Source: Ramlibacter aurantiacus (GTDB taxonomy: Bacteria; Pseudomonadota; Gammaproteobacteria; Burkholderiales; Burkholderiaceae_C). From it: a stretch of DNA of 64,000 bases. The DNA is taken from positions 1,550,001 through 1,614,000 of the forward strand of contig NZ_JAEQNA010000001.1 of assembly GCF_016722895.1 (NCBI RefSeq), written 5' to 3'. A model generated the notes under the pieces. That model did not search any database and was not told the DNA's origin. It was given only the letters and a program-made list of their open reading frames with translations. Within the stretch, counting starts at the first letter, position 1, and each line of letters begins with the position of its first letter. The position numbers and the translations under genes were made by a program. Positions 1 through 7,980 of this stretch are shown piece after piece.

Positions 1-1
1 G

Positions 2-883
2 TCGGTCAAGGGCAAGGTGCTGGAACCTGGCTATGCCTGGATCCGCCTGTCGCAGTTCCAGGAACGAACGGTCGAAGACTTCGTGCGCAAGGTGGACGAG
101 GTCTATCGCGCCGACCCCAACCTGAAGGGGCTGGTGCTGGACCTGCGCAACGACCCGGGCGGCCTGCTCGATGCGGCCGTGGCCATCTCGGCGGCCTTCC
201 TGCCCGAAGGCGTGCCCGTGGTCTCGACCAACGGGCAACTGCCGGAGAGCAAGTCCACCTACAAGGCCTCGCCCGAGCACTACATGCGGCGCCCCGGTCT
301 CGACCCGTTGCGCCGGCTCCCCGCCGCGATCAAGAACGTGCCCCTGGTGGTGCTGGTGAACGAGGGCTCCGCCTCCGCCAGCGAGATCGTGGCCGGCGCC
401 CTGCAGGACCACAAGCGCGCGATCGTGATGGGCAGCCAGACGTTCGGCAAGGGATCGGTGCAGACGGTGCGCCCGCTCGGCCCCGACACCGGCTTGAAGC
501 TCACCACTGCCCGCTACTACACGCCCAGCGGCAAGTCCATCCAGGCGCTGGGCATCGTGCCCGACGTGCTGGTCGACGAGAGCCAGGAAGGCAACGTCTT
601 CGCCATGTTGCGCACCCGCGAAGCCGACCTGCTCAAGCACCTGAACAACGGCAACGGCCAGCCGGAGGTGAAAGACCCCGCCCGTGAGAAAGCCCGCGAG
701 GAAGCGCTGCGGCGCGCCGAGGAAGAAGCCCGCAAGCCGGTCGCCGAGCGCGCCAAGATGCCCGAGTTCGGCAGCGACACCGACTTCCAGCTCAAGCAGG
801 CGCTCAACCATCTCAAGGGGCAGCCGGTCCTGATCAGCAAGACCCAGGTGATCGAGGACAAGACGGCGAAGAAGGACAACTGA
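2..883 (+). CDS. ctpA: S41 family carboxyl-terminal processing protease, C-terminal part
   Basis: The reading frame is open from the left edge, so the N-terminus (signal peptide, start of the PDZ domain) lies outside the window. What remains is the S41 catalytic domain: a KGLVLDLRNDPGG segment, then GSASASEI with the presumed nucleophilic serine, then FGKGSVQT with the presumed catalytic lysine. This Ser-Lys dyad layout is typical of CtpA/Prc-type periplasmic proteases that trim or degrade envelope proteins. The tail after the protease domain is charged (REKAREEALRRAEEEARK) and probably helical. A strong intrinsic terminator follows about 80 bases after the stop, so this looks like the last gene of its transcript. 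The family call is secure; the particular substrate cannot be told. Confidence 0.93.
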   Translation, partial: SVKGKVLEPGYAWIRLSQFQERTVEDFVRKVDEVYRADPNLKGLVLDLRNDPGGLLDAAVAISAAFLPEGVPVVSTNGQLPESKSTYKASPEHYMRRPGLDPLRRLPAAIKNVPLVVLVNEGSASASEIVAGALQDHKRAIVMGSQTFGKGSVQTVRPLGPDTGLKLTTARYYTPSGKSIQALGIVPDVLVDESQEGNVFAMLRTREADLLKHLNNGNGQPEVKDPAREKAREEALRRAEEEARKPVAERAKMPEFGSDTDFQLKQALNHLKGQPVLISKTQVIEDKTAKKDN

Positions 884-890
884 TCCTCTG

Positions 891-916
891 GGGGTCAGGG
901 GCTGGGGGCCAGGGGT
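891..916 (+). repeat. G-rich intergenic repeat, copy 1
   Basis: The sequence starts with ggggtcaggggctggggg and lies just after the ctpA stop. A related copy lies in reverse orientation at 1021-1057, and a double copy lies at 55086-55138. The runs of four or five G make a G-quadruplex possible. No gene is visible in it. Confidence 0.6.
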
Positions 917-964
917 TACGGACCACCCCGGCGCGCGCCACCCGCCCCACGGCCTCCACCGATT

Positions 965-1001
965 GACACAGCCCCTGGACTTCCCCAGGGGCTGTGTCTT
1001 T
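965..1001 (+). terminator. Intrinsic terminator after ctpA
   Basis: There is a perfect 14-bp inverted repeat (965-978 pairs with 985-998, gacacagcccctgg) with a 6-base loop, followed by three T. It lies between the ctpA stop and the start of the ThiF-family gene. The short T-tract is the only weak part of the call. Confidence 0.8.
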
Positions 1002-1020
1002 GGACCTTCGCGAAGCCCGT

Positions 1021-1057
1021 GTCCCCCTGGCTCCCAGGCCCCAGCCCCTCACCCCTC
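1021..1057 (-). repeat. G-rich intergenic repeat, copy 2 (inverted)
   Basis: Read on the minus strand this begins gaggggtgaggggctggggc, a close relative of the repeat at 891-916. The two copies flank the ctpA terminator as inverted arms. The next gene begins 8 bases later, so the copy lies in its 5' leader. Confidence 0.55.
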
Positions 1058-1064
1058 AAAAGAA

Positions 1065-1841
1065 GTGACCAACGACCAATTGCTGCGCTACTCACGCCAC
1101 ATCCTGCTCGACGAGATCGGGGTGGAGGGGCAGGAGCGGCTGGCGCGGGCGCGGGCCCTGGTGATCGGGGCGGGTGGGCTGGGATCGCCCGTGGCGCTGT
1201 ACCTCGCCAGTGCGGGGGTCTCGCTCACGCTGGTGGACGCCGATGCGGTCGATCTGACCAACCTGCAGCGCCAGATCGCCCACAACGTGGAGCGGCTGGG
1301 GCAGGCCAAGGTCGACTCGGCACGCGTGGCCGCGCTTGCCATCAACCCCGAAGTCGACGTGCGCGCGCTGGAACTGCGTGCCGACGCGAAGATGCTCGAT
1401 GAACTGGTCCCGGCGTCGCAGGTGGTGCTGGACTGCACCGACAACTTCGACACCCGCCACGCGATCAACGCCGCCTGCATGCGGCACGGAGTGCCGCTGG
1501 TGTCCGGGGCGGCCATCCGCTTCGACGGACAGGTCTCGGTGTTCGATCCGCGCGAGGCGTCCTCGCCCTGCTATGCCTGCGTCTTTCCACCCAGCCAGGC
1601 GGTGGAGGAGGCCCGCTGCGCCACCATGGGCGTCTTCGCGCCCCTGGTGGGCATCATCGGCAGCACGCAGGCGGCCGAAGCGCTCAAGCTGCTGGCCGGC
1701 ACGGGGCGCCCGCTCACCGGGCGCCTGCTGATGCTGGACGCCTTGCGCATGAACTGGAGCGAGATCCGCGTGCCTCGCGACCGCGAGTGTCCGGTCTGCG
1801 CGGACCGTGCCGGTCCGGCTGATTCCGCGCTACCGGCCTGA
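1065..1841 (+). CDS. ThiF/MoeB/HesA family E1-like adenylyltransferase
   Basis: This enzyme would adenylate the C-terminal Gly-Gly of a small ubiquitin-like sulfur carrier (ThiS or MoaD) in thiamine or molybdopterin synthesis. Visible features are the N-terminal LLRYSRHILL segment, the nucleotide loop GAGGLGSP, the NLQRQ motif with its conserved arginine, a CATMGVFAPLVG segment holding the presumed catalytic cysteine, and paired CxxC zinc ligands (CYAC and CPVC). The frame is open further upstream, but homologous sequence begins at VTNDQLLRYSRH, so I place the start at GTG 1065 (258 aa); the upstream part is low-quality leader containing a repeat. It converges on the AsmA gene with a 12-base overlap. 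MoeB and ThiF cannot be separated from sequence alone. Confidence 0.9.
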   Translation: MTNDQLLRYSRHILLDEIGVEGQERLARARALVIGAGGLGSPVALYLASAGVSLTLVDADAVDLTNLQRQIAHNVERLGQAKVDSARVAALAINPEVDVRALELRADAKMLDELVPASQVVLDCTDNFDTRHAINAACMRHGVPLVSGAAIRFDGQVSVFDPREASSPCYACVFPPSQAVEEARCATMGVFAPLVGIIGSTQAAEALKLLAGTGRPLTGRLLMLDALRMNWSEIRVPRDRECPVCADRAGPADSALPA

Positions 1842-3851
1842 CGCCGCGCGCGCAGCCGCCGCGGAAGCGGGAACGGGCGGTGCCGGCACCGGCGGCGGCT
1901 TGTTGGGCGTGGCCGCCTGCTTGAGCACGGCGCCGCAGTCGGCGTCCTCGCCAGGACCGGTCTCGATCGTGGCCGCCAGCGCCAGCAGCGGATTGATCGC
2001 ACCCAAGGCGATCGCCGCTGCGGCCCGGGCGACGAGCGGCCCCTTCTCGATGCCGCCCTCCGGCGCGCCCAGGGTGCCGGAGAGCTTGAGCGGCGAGCGC
2101 AGGGCCAGGATGCTCGCATCCTTGGGATAAGGCCGGAAGATCAGGTCCAGGCGCTCGTCGGCCAGGTTGATGGTGCCCTGGCCGTAGATCACCGTATCTA
2201 CCGTGTCCAGCACCAGGGCCCTCGAGCTCATCAGGCCGTCCTTGACATGGAAGGCGGCGGCGGCGCAGCGCAGCTCGACGCGCTGGTCACGGCCCAGCAG
2301 GAAACGCACGATCTCCGCGCCGTCCAGACCCGCAAACTCCAACAGGAGGTTGCTGATGCGCCCGCGCCCGAGCAGCAGCGCGACATCGCCCGAGGCGGAG
2401 CCCAGCATCTGGGCCACGCTGGCGCCCCGCCCTCCGAGCGCGACGCGGCCGTGCACCTGGCCCACGCTGGCACGGTTCAGGTCCACCGCCGGGAACAGGC
2501 GCTCCAGGTTCAATCCCCGCACCTGGAGCTGCAGCGCGAACTCGGCAGGCTTTTGCCGCCCGCTCACCCGGAAGCTTCCGGTCAAGCGCCCGCCGGCGAG
2601 TCCCGCATCCAGGGGTTCGAGCTGGAGCAGTCCGTCCTGCAGGCGCACATGCACCGACAGCCGGTCCACGGGCACGGGCTTGGCATCCACCACCCGGTCC
2701 GCGGCGAAGCGGACGTCGGCGTCCATGCTGCGCAACCGGCTCAAGTCGAGCGGGGCACGTGGCAACACCTGCCGATCCCCCTGGGCCGGCCGGGCTCCGC
2801 GGCGGGCGCGCGGTGCGTCCTCGCGCTTGCCGATCAGGGGCGCCAGGTCATCGAAGTCCAGCCGACGCGATTGCAGCGAACCCACCAGCACCGGCTTGTC
2901 GCCCGAGACGTCGTAGCTCATCTCGCCGCGCAGGTCCGTGCGGCCGAGCGTGCCCCGCAGCTCGGAGGCGCGCCACACCGCCCCTTGCCGCTGCAGCCGC
3001 CCTTCGACCGTATACGGCGGCGTCTCCGGCAGGGCGATGCCGACCAGGCGGTACAGCTCGGCCAGGTCGCGGCCGCGCATGGCCACGCTCAGGTCCGCCC
3101 CATCGAAGGTGGCCAGGCTCACCACGCGACCGGCCATGCGCAGCGAACTGCGGCCCGAGGTGGCGAAGATCTCGAGGGGTAAGGGGTTGCCCAGCCCTTC
3201 GCGCAGTGCCAGCACGTTGCCCGAGCGGCCTTCCAGCACGAAGTTCTCCCCGTGCCACCGACCGCCGCCGCGGAAACTGAGCGGAAGCAACTGCGGGCCC
3301 TGGCCGGCAGCGGGCGCATCCATGGCGAAATCGGCCTGCACATCGGCGCCCTGATGCTGGGCGATGTAGCGCAACTGCCCCCGGTCCACTTCCATCGCTC
3401 CCACCACGATCGCGCTGTCTTCCTGGCCCTCACGCTCGAGGGTCCAGGTGCGCCGTCCGTCCGGCAACAGCTCCAGGCCCAGGCGCGGCTGGCTCATGGC
3501 GATGAGCGGTAACTCCAGGCGCCAGCGCGTGAGCAACGGCCACAGGCGCACCTCGGCCTCGACCCGTTCCGCCTCGATCAAGTTCGGTTCGGTGGCCCAG
3601 GGTGGATTGCCGAACACCAGCCCGTCAGCCACGATGCGGATATGCCAGCCGATGTCGACATCGAGCCGACGCGTGATTTCGAAATGACGCCCCGTCCGCT
3701 CGGACACATAGCGGTTGATCGGTCCTCGCAGCCAGTCCCACGGAAAGAGGGCCACCGCGAGCACCAGGGCCACGACGATGACCAGCACCACGGTCAGCGC
3801 CCGCCGCCATCGCGGCCCCAGGCCGCCGATGGCGCGTGCGCTCATGGCCAT
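1830..3851 (-). CDS. AsmA family protein
   Basis: A 673-aa protein with one N-terminal membrane segment (about residues 17-37, VVLVIVVALVLAVALF) and then a long, mainly beta region typical of AsmA/TamB/YhdP-like proteins. These are thought to bridge the periplasm in phospholipid transport to the outer membrane. The early motif ITRRLDVDIGWHIRI followed by NPPWAT is characteristic of the AsmA N-terminal domain. The C-terminus is Pro/Ala-rich and low complexity. The start is taken at MAMSARAIGG; the second Met two codons on is equally possible. The small gene upstream on the same strand ends 4 bases before it, suggesting cotranscription. Confidence 0.88.
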   Translation of the reverse strand: MAMSARAIGGLGPRWRRALTVVLVIVVALVLAVALFPWDWLRGPINRYVSERTGRHFEITRRLDVDIGWHIRIVADGLVFGNPPWATEPNLIEAERVEAEVRLWPLLTRWRLELPLIAMSQPRLGLELLPDGRRTWTLEREGQEDSAIVVGAMEVDRGQLRYIAQHQGADVQADFAMDAPAAGQGPQLLPLSFRGGGRWHGENFVLEGRSGNVLALREGLGNPLPLEIFATSGRSSLRMAGRVVSLATFDGADLSVAMRGRDLAELYRLVGIALPETPPYTVEGRLQRQGAVWRASELRGTLGRTDLRGEMSYDVSGDKPVLVGSLQSRRLDFDDLAPLIGKREDAPRARRGARPAQGDRQVLPRAPLDLSRLRSMDADVRFAADRVVDAKPVPVDRLSVHVRLQDGLLQLEPLDAGLAGGRLTGSFRVSGRQKPAEFALQLQVRGLNLERLFPAVDLNRASVGQVHGRVALGGRGASVAQMLGSASGDVALLLGRGRISNLLLEFAGLDGAEIVRFLLGRDQRVELRCAAAAFHVKDGLMSSRALVLDTVDTVIYGQGTINLADERLDLIFRPYPKDASILALRSPLKLSGTLGAPEGGIEKGPLVARAAAAIALGAINPLLALAATIETGPGEDADCGAVLKQAATPNKPPPVPAPPVPASAAAARAASGR

Positions 3852-3855
3852 GGTG

Positions 3856-4065
3856 TCAGCGGGCCCCCAGCAGGGCCACCAGGCGGCGCAATTCGTCGAC
3901 GACCCGCTCGTCTTCGCCGCCGCCGCCGTTGTCGGTCATGCCGTAATGCGTCGGTGGAATCGGCTGGATGCCTGCGCCACCGGGTTGCCCGAGGGCCAGC
4001 AACCCGGCCAGCAGCAAGGTGCCGAAGAAGATCATCATTGAGCCGACCAGAATCCTCACTGCCAT
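3856..4065 (-). CDS. Small single-pass membrane protein, unknown function
   Basis: A 69-aa protein starting MAVRILVGSMM, with one hydrophobic segment (about residues 4-26, ending LLAGLLALG) and a short charged C-terminus (DERVVDELRRLVALL). The frame is open 24 codons further upstream, but that part is Arg/Ala-rich and unlike a protein start. The ATG at 4065 is preceded by a GAGAAAG purine tract. The gene ends 4 bases before the AsmA gene, so the two are probably transcribed together. I do not recognise the family. Confidence 0.6.
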   Translation of the reverse strand: MAVRILVGSMMIFFGTLLLAGLLALGQPGGAGIQPIPPTHYGMTDNGGGGEDERVVDELRRLVALLGAR

Positions 4066-4227
4066 GCTTTCTCGCCGGCTTGCCCGGCTCCGATGCAGTG
4101 TGGCCCGGCGCAGGGCGGCGGCGGGTCGGTGCGCCACGCTTGGGCCTGTGAGCGCCAGCCTACGAGCTCTGCGGCGCAGCCGGAGGGGCAGACACCCGGC
4201 GCCCGAGAGAGTCTCGACAAGTCTCGG

Positions 4228-4860
4228 TCAATCGATCAGTTTGTTCTTGAGTGCGTAATACGTGAGATCACTGTTCGACGCCAGAGACATCTTTTCCATT
4301 AGGCGAGTGCGATAGGTACTCACCGTTTTGACTGACAGGGACAATGCTTTCGCAATATCTCCGGCGGTCTCGCCTTTGGCCAGCTTGAGAAATACCTGGA
4401 ACTCGCGTTCCGAAAGCTGCTCGTGCGGTGCGCCGCCCTCCTTGCGATTGAGCTGCTGCGCGAGCAACTCGGCAACCGCCGGAGAAATGTAGCGACGACC
4501 GAGCGCAATGGTGCGGATCGCGTTGACGATCTCCATCGGCTCGCATTCCTTGTTGAGGTATCCGCTGGCCCCCTGGCGAATGAGGTTCATCGCGTAGTGC
4601 TCCTCCGGGTATCCCGAAAGGATCAGGATGCCCACATCGGGGGCCTTGGCGCGGATCATGCCCAGGGCGTCGATGCCACTCTGGCCTGGCATGGACAAGT
4701 CCATCACCAGCACATCCAGCTCGGTGGTGCGGACGAGATCGATGGCTTCGCGGCCACTTGCAGCCTCGCCCACCACACGCAAATCCACCTGCTCGGAAAA
4801 GAACTGCTTCAGTCCCGACCGCACGATGGCATGGTCATCCACAATGCCGACTTTGATCAT
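4228..4860 (-). CDS. NarL/FixJ-type response regulator
   Basis: A 210-aa regulator. The receiver domain (residues 1-120) has the acidic pair D8-D9, the phospho-acceptor D54 in VLVMDLSMPG, and the conserved lysine in SGYLNKE. A LuxR-type helix-turn-helix follows (about residues 145-200: LSEREFQVFLKLAKGETAGDIA, then VKTVSTYRTRLMEKM). It is divergent from the histidine kinase gene at 4978 across a 117-base gap, which is presumably the shared promoter region, and the two form an obvious cognate pair. Targets are unknown; the YqjD-like operon and the SulP permease downstream of the kinase are possible but unproven. Confidence 0.94.
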   Translation of the reverse strand: MIKVGIVDDHAIVRSGLKQFFSEQVDLRVVGEAASGREAIDLVRTTELDVLVMDLSMPGQSGIDALGMIRAKAPDVGILILSGYPEEHYAMNLIRQGASGYLNKECEPMEIVNAIRTIALGRRYISPAVAELLAQQLNRKEGGAPHEQLSEREFQVFLKLAKGETAGDIAKALSLSVKTVSTYRTRLMEKMSLASNSDLTYYALKNKLID

Positions 4861-4977
4861 GTCTTTTCTCTTTCCTTCGTCGTTGCCCGGAATACCGAGG
4901 TCAACCGAATTGGCCTACCCTTTTAACATGACGAGTCTGGATTCTATGCAGATCGGCTCTGTAATGGAGGGGTTCTG

Positions 4978-6348
4978 ATGCCGCTCGGCGCGCTGCCGAA
5001 GGCGACGATCAATCTCATCCTTGCGGTGGTCGCCGTGGTCGTATTGATCGGCATCAGCGAAACAGGCTTCCAGCGGTCCACGGCCGCGCTCACGGAGATC
5101 TCCGACGCGGCGCGTACACGCAGCGCGCTCAACCAGACCCTCCAGCTCGTGCTGGACGCCGAAACCGGCTCGCGCGGCTACCTGCTCACCGGCGACCCGG
5201 CCTACCTGGAACCCTACAACCGGGCCGTGACCGAGATCGGGCAAACCCTGGACACCCTGCGCGGCGTGTACGTGGAAGACGGGCAGGCGCAGGCCACGCT
5301 CTCACAAGTTGCCCGCGAGGTGCAGCGCAAGCTGGCCGAGATGGACCTGCTGGTGCGCATGCGCCAGCAGGGCAACGAGGACGCCTGGAAATTCGTGCTC
5401 ATGAGCGACATCGGCAAGCAGCACATGGACGTGATCCGCAGCCAGGTGGCGGCGCTCATCGCGACCGCCAACGAACGCATCGCGGCCAGCCAGGCGCAGG
5501 TGCGCGACTCCCTGCTGCTGGCGCGCGTGGGCATCGCGGCCGTGGCGGTGGTGGCCTTGCTGGCGTTCTACCTGTATTTGCGCCAGAGCAGCGCCTTGAA
5601 GGCCGCCGGTGAGCGCCAGCAGCAGGCGCTGCAGGCCGAGCGTGACCTGCTGGAGCGGCAGGTGCGGGAGCGCACGGCCTCGCTCACCGAGCTGGCGACC
5701 CACCTGCAGCAGGTGCGCGAGCAGGAGCGCGGACACCTCGCACGCGAACTGCATGACGAGCTCGGCGCCCTGCTCACCGCGGCCAAGCTCGACGTCGCCC
5801 GCCTCAAATCGCGCCTGGGCACGCCCGCTCCCGAAGTCACCCAGCGACTGCAGCACCTCACCGAGACGCTCAACAGCGGCATCGCACTCAAGCGCCGCAT
5901 CATCGAGGACCTGCGCCCTTCCTCGCTCACCAACCTCGGCTTGTCGGCGTCGCTGGAGATCCTGGCGCGCGAGTTCTCCGAGCAGTCCGGCGTCGAGGTG
6001 GTCACCAACCTCGAGTCCGTCGAACTCGACGAATCGCGCCAGATCACGGTGTACCGGCTTGTGCAGGAATCGCTCACCAACATCGCGAAGTACGCCGAGG
6101 CGAGGCACGTGGAGATCAGCGTGCACAGCTATACCAACGTGGTCGAGGTGACGGTGCGCGACGACGGCAAGGGCTTCGACGTGGTTCGCATGCGGCCGTC
6201 CACCCATGGGTTGGCCGGAATGCGCCACCGGGTCGAGTCCGCGGGTGGCCGCCTGAAGCTCACCTCGTCCCCTGGCCAGGGCACGCGCGTGGTGGCGGTG
6301 CTGCCGCAAGGCGGGGCCGTGCAGCCGGCGCCGGTTACGATGTCCTGA
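4978..6348 (+). CDS. CHASE3-domain sensor histidine kinase (HisKA_3, NarX/DegS class)
   Basis: A 456-aa inner-membrane kinase. One TM helix (about residues 10-26) is followed by a periplasmic CHASE3 sensor (residues about 40-175, with the hallmark DAETGSRGYLLTGD), a second TM (about 180-198, VGIAAVAVVALLAFYLYL), a coiled-coil linker, the HisKA_3 dimerisation region with the phospho-acceptor His near residue 259 (ARELHDELGALL), and a HATPase_c domain (LVQESLTNIAKYAEA, DDGKGFD, GLAGMRHR). The start ATG has a strong GGAGGGG site just upstream. It is paired with the divergent response regulator at 4228-4860. The signal is not predictable from CHASE3. Confidence 0.95.
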   Translation: MPLGALPKATINLILAVVAVVVLIGISETGFQRSTAALTEISDAARTRSALNQTLQLVLDAETGSRGYLLTGDPAYLEPYNRAVTEIGQTLDTLRGVYVEDGQAQATLSQVAREVQRKLAEMDLLVRMRQQGNEDAWKFVLMSDIGKQHMDVIRSQVAALIATANERIAASQAQVRDSLLLARVGIAAVAVVALLAFYLYLRQSSALKAAGERQQQALQAERDLLERQVRERTASLTELATHLQQVREQERGHLARELHDELGALLTAAKLDVARLKSRLGTPAPEVTQRLQHLTETLNSGIALKRRIIEDLRPSSLTNLGLSASLEILAREFSEQSGVEVVTNLESVELDESRQITVYRLVQESLTNIAKYAEARHVEISVHSYTNVVEVTVRDDGKGFDVVRMRPSTHGLAGMRHRVESAGGRLKLTSSPGQGTRVVAVLPQGGAVQPAPVTMS

Positions 6349-6517
6349 ACTGCTCGTCCGCGGGTGGGAAGGCTCCTACATGGGCACCCTGCCACTGCCG
6401 ACATGCAGTCACGCCACGCGCCGATCGGGGACGGCTGACCTTGAGCCGTACCCTCAGTCGCGTGACCTGACAACAGGCTGCTCGCCCGAGCGGCCGCAAC
6501 AACCGAGAGGACCACCC

Positions 6518-6817
6518 ATGTTCAACAAGAGCCAGAACAGCCGACGTGCCGACGACCTCGCCGCCTCCGCACACAAAGCCATCGACGGCACGCGCGAAGT
6601 CGCCGCCCAGGCGCTCGAGCGTGCGGCCGAACGCATGCGCGACCTGCGCTATGGCGTGTCCGACACCGCCAGTGCCGCCCAACGGCAAATGAACCAGTAC
6701 GCCGACGTGACCAGCCGCTACGTCGCCGAGCAGCCGGTGAAGGCCGCGCTGATGGCCGCGGCCGTGGGAGCCCTGGTCATGGCCGTGGTCTTGATGGCCC
6801 GCCGCAACGACCACTGA
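6518..6817 (+). CDS. ElaB/YqjD/DUF883-like membrane-anchored protein
   Basis: A 99-aa protein starting MFNKSQNSRRADD. It has a long amphipathic, Ala- and Gln-rich helical region followed by a C-terminal TM with a positive end (VKAALMAAAVGALVMAVVLMARRND). This is the plan of YqjD/ElaB proteins, which are tail-anchored and reported to associate with ribosomes in stationary phase in E. coli. The frame is open upstream to 6380, but the ATG at 6518 has a GAGAGG site and begins the recognisable sequence. It is first of a three-gene operon with the YqjE-like gene (17-base gap). Confidence 0.8.
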   Translation: MFNKSQNSRRADDLAASAHKAIDGTREVAAQALERAAERMRDLRYGVSDTASAAQRQMNQYADVTSRYVAEQPVKAALMAAAVGALVMAVVLMARRNDH

Positions 6818-6834
6818 ACCCGGGAGGCCCGACC

Positions 6835-7203
6835 ATGCATCCCATCCTCTCCGTATTGATCCGGCGACCCGAACTCGTGTCCGATCACTTGTCCAGTTAT
6901 GCGGGTCTGATCCGGGAGGAGGCGGCGCAGGTCGGCGCCGAAGTGGCCAAGCGGGCGGTCGCCGGTGCCATTGCCGCCGTCTGCGGCCTGGTCTTCCTGG
7001 TGCTCGCCGGTGTGGCTGCCATGCTGTGGGCGTTGACTGGGTTCCACTGGATGCTGGTGATCGCCCCGGGCGTCTTCCTGGTGGTTGCCGCCATCGCGGG
7101 CATGCAGGCCATGCGCAAGCTCCCACAGGCGGCCTTCCGCGAAACGCGCTCGCAACTCAGTGCCGACGCGCAGACCCTGCAAGCCCTGGGAGCGCGGTCA
7201 TGA
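6835..7203 (+). CDS. YqjE-like (phage holin family) membrane protein
   Basis: A 122-aa protein with two hydrophobic segments (VAGAIAAVCGLVFLVLAGVAAML and LVIAPGVFLVVAAIAGM) separated by a short FHWM turn, flanked by charged helices. This matches the YqjE / putative holin-X family that habitually follows YqjD in proteobacteria. The stop overlaps the next start as ATGA at 7200-7203, so translation is probably coupled. The exact function is unknown; a stress-related envelope role is an inference from the gene pairing. Confidence 0.8.
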   Translation: MHPILSVLIRRPELVSDHLSSYAGLIREEAAQVGAEVAKRAVAGAIAAVCGLVFLVLAGVAAMLWALTGFHWMLVIAPGVFLVVAAIAGMQAMRKLPQAAFRETRSQLSADAQTLQALGARS

Positions 7204-7811
7204 GCGAGTACGGCGACCGGCTCGCCCAATCCCGCCTGGCCATCCTCGAATACGTCCAGCAGCGGCAGGACCGCCCGGGCATGCTGCGGTCGGCCTTCAA
7301 CAAGGTGGCCCAGGCTGCCGGTTTCGGTCATGGCGCCGCGCGCGACGAGCACAGCCCCGAGGCCGCCTACGAGCGTGCCGAGGAGCGCGAGGAAGAACGC
7401 GCCACCCGCATGCGCATGGAGGCCGCCGAGCGCGCGGAATCCGAACCGGTCGGCGTCGCGGGACCGGCCGACACGGCCACCCGGAAGGCCCGGCGCGCTG
7501 ATCGCCTGTTCAGCGGCCGCTTCGCCGGCCTGGGGGACGCGGGCCGCGCGTACTGGCAACACCATCCGGCGCGCCTGGTGGTCGAACTCGCCACGCCCAC
7601 CCTCTCCTCTTACGGGCAGCGCCATCCGGTCAACTTCCTGCTGGTCGCGGCAGCGGCCGGCGCGCTGGTCTACCTGGCACGCCCCTGGCGCCTGATCTCG
7701 GTCACTGGCCTGGCCATGGCTGCCCTGCGGTCGCCGCAGCTGTCCTCGGCCCTGATCTCGGCCATCTACGGTTCCGGCCCCGAAGACGCGCCGCCTCCCC
7801 CGCCGGCCTGA
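7200..7811 (+). CDS. Hypothetical membrane-associated protein of the YqjD/YqjE operon
   Basis: A 203-aa protein beginning MSEYGDRLAQ at the ATGA overlap with the YqjE-like gene; the frame extends upstream inside that gene, but that part is its shadow. The first half is highly charged and helical (RAEEREEERATRMRMEAAERAE). The second half contains a hydrophobic segment (VNFLLVAAAAGALVYLARPW) and ends in a Pro-rich tail. It occupies the slot where the small YqjK protein often follows YqjE but is much larger. I do not recognise a defined family. Confidence 0.75.
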   Translation: MSEYGDRLAQSRLAILEYVQQRQDRPGMLRSAFNKVAQAAGFGHGAARDEHSPEAAYERAEEREEERATRMRMEAAERAESEPVGVAGPADTATRKARRADRLFSGRFAGLGDAGRAYWQHHPARLVVELATPTLSSYGQRHPVNFLLVAAAAGALVYLARPWRLISVTGLAMAALRSPQLSSALISAIYGSGPEDAPPPPPA

Positions 7812-7980
7812 TCTCGGCGGCGCTCGACCAGGAGGAAGGCCGGAGGGCCTGCGCCCCCGGGCTTTCGCCATGCAGGCGGCTCGGCGGCTGAACGGCCCCT
7901 GGAATGCGCCGCCCGTGCCGCCCCGCCCGACTCGGCTCTCCGGGGGCCCGCGACCATCGAGCGATTAAGCTCGGCGCCTC

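Noticed and set aside
963..1064. Upstream extension of the ThiF-family protein to ATG 963
   Set aside because: The added 34 residues are Pro-rich leader that covers the ctpA terminator and the G-rich repeat; family similarity starts at GTG 1065.
7812..7980. Terminator after the YqjD/YqjE operon (AGGCC...GGCCT near 7840)
   Set aside because: Only a 5-bp stem and no T-run, so too weak to annotate.
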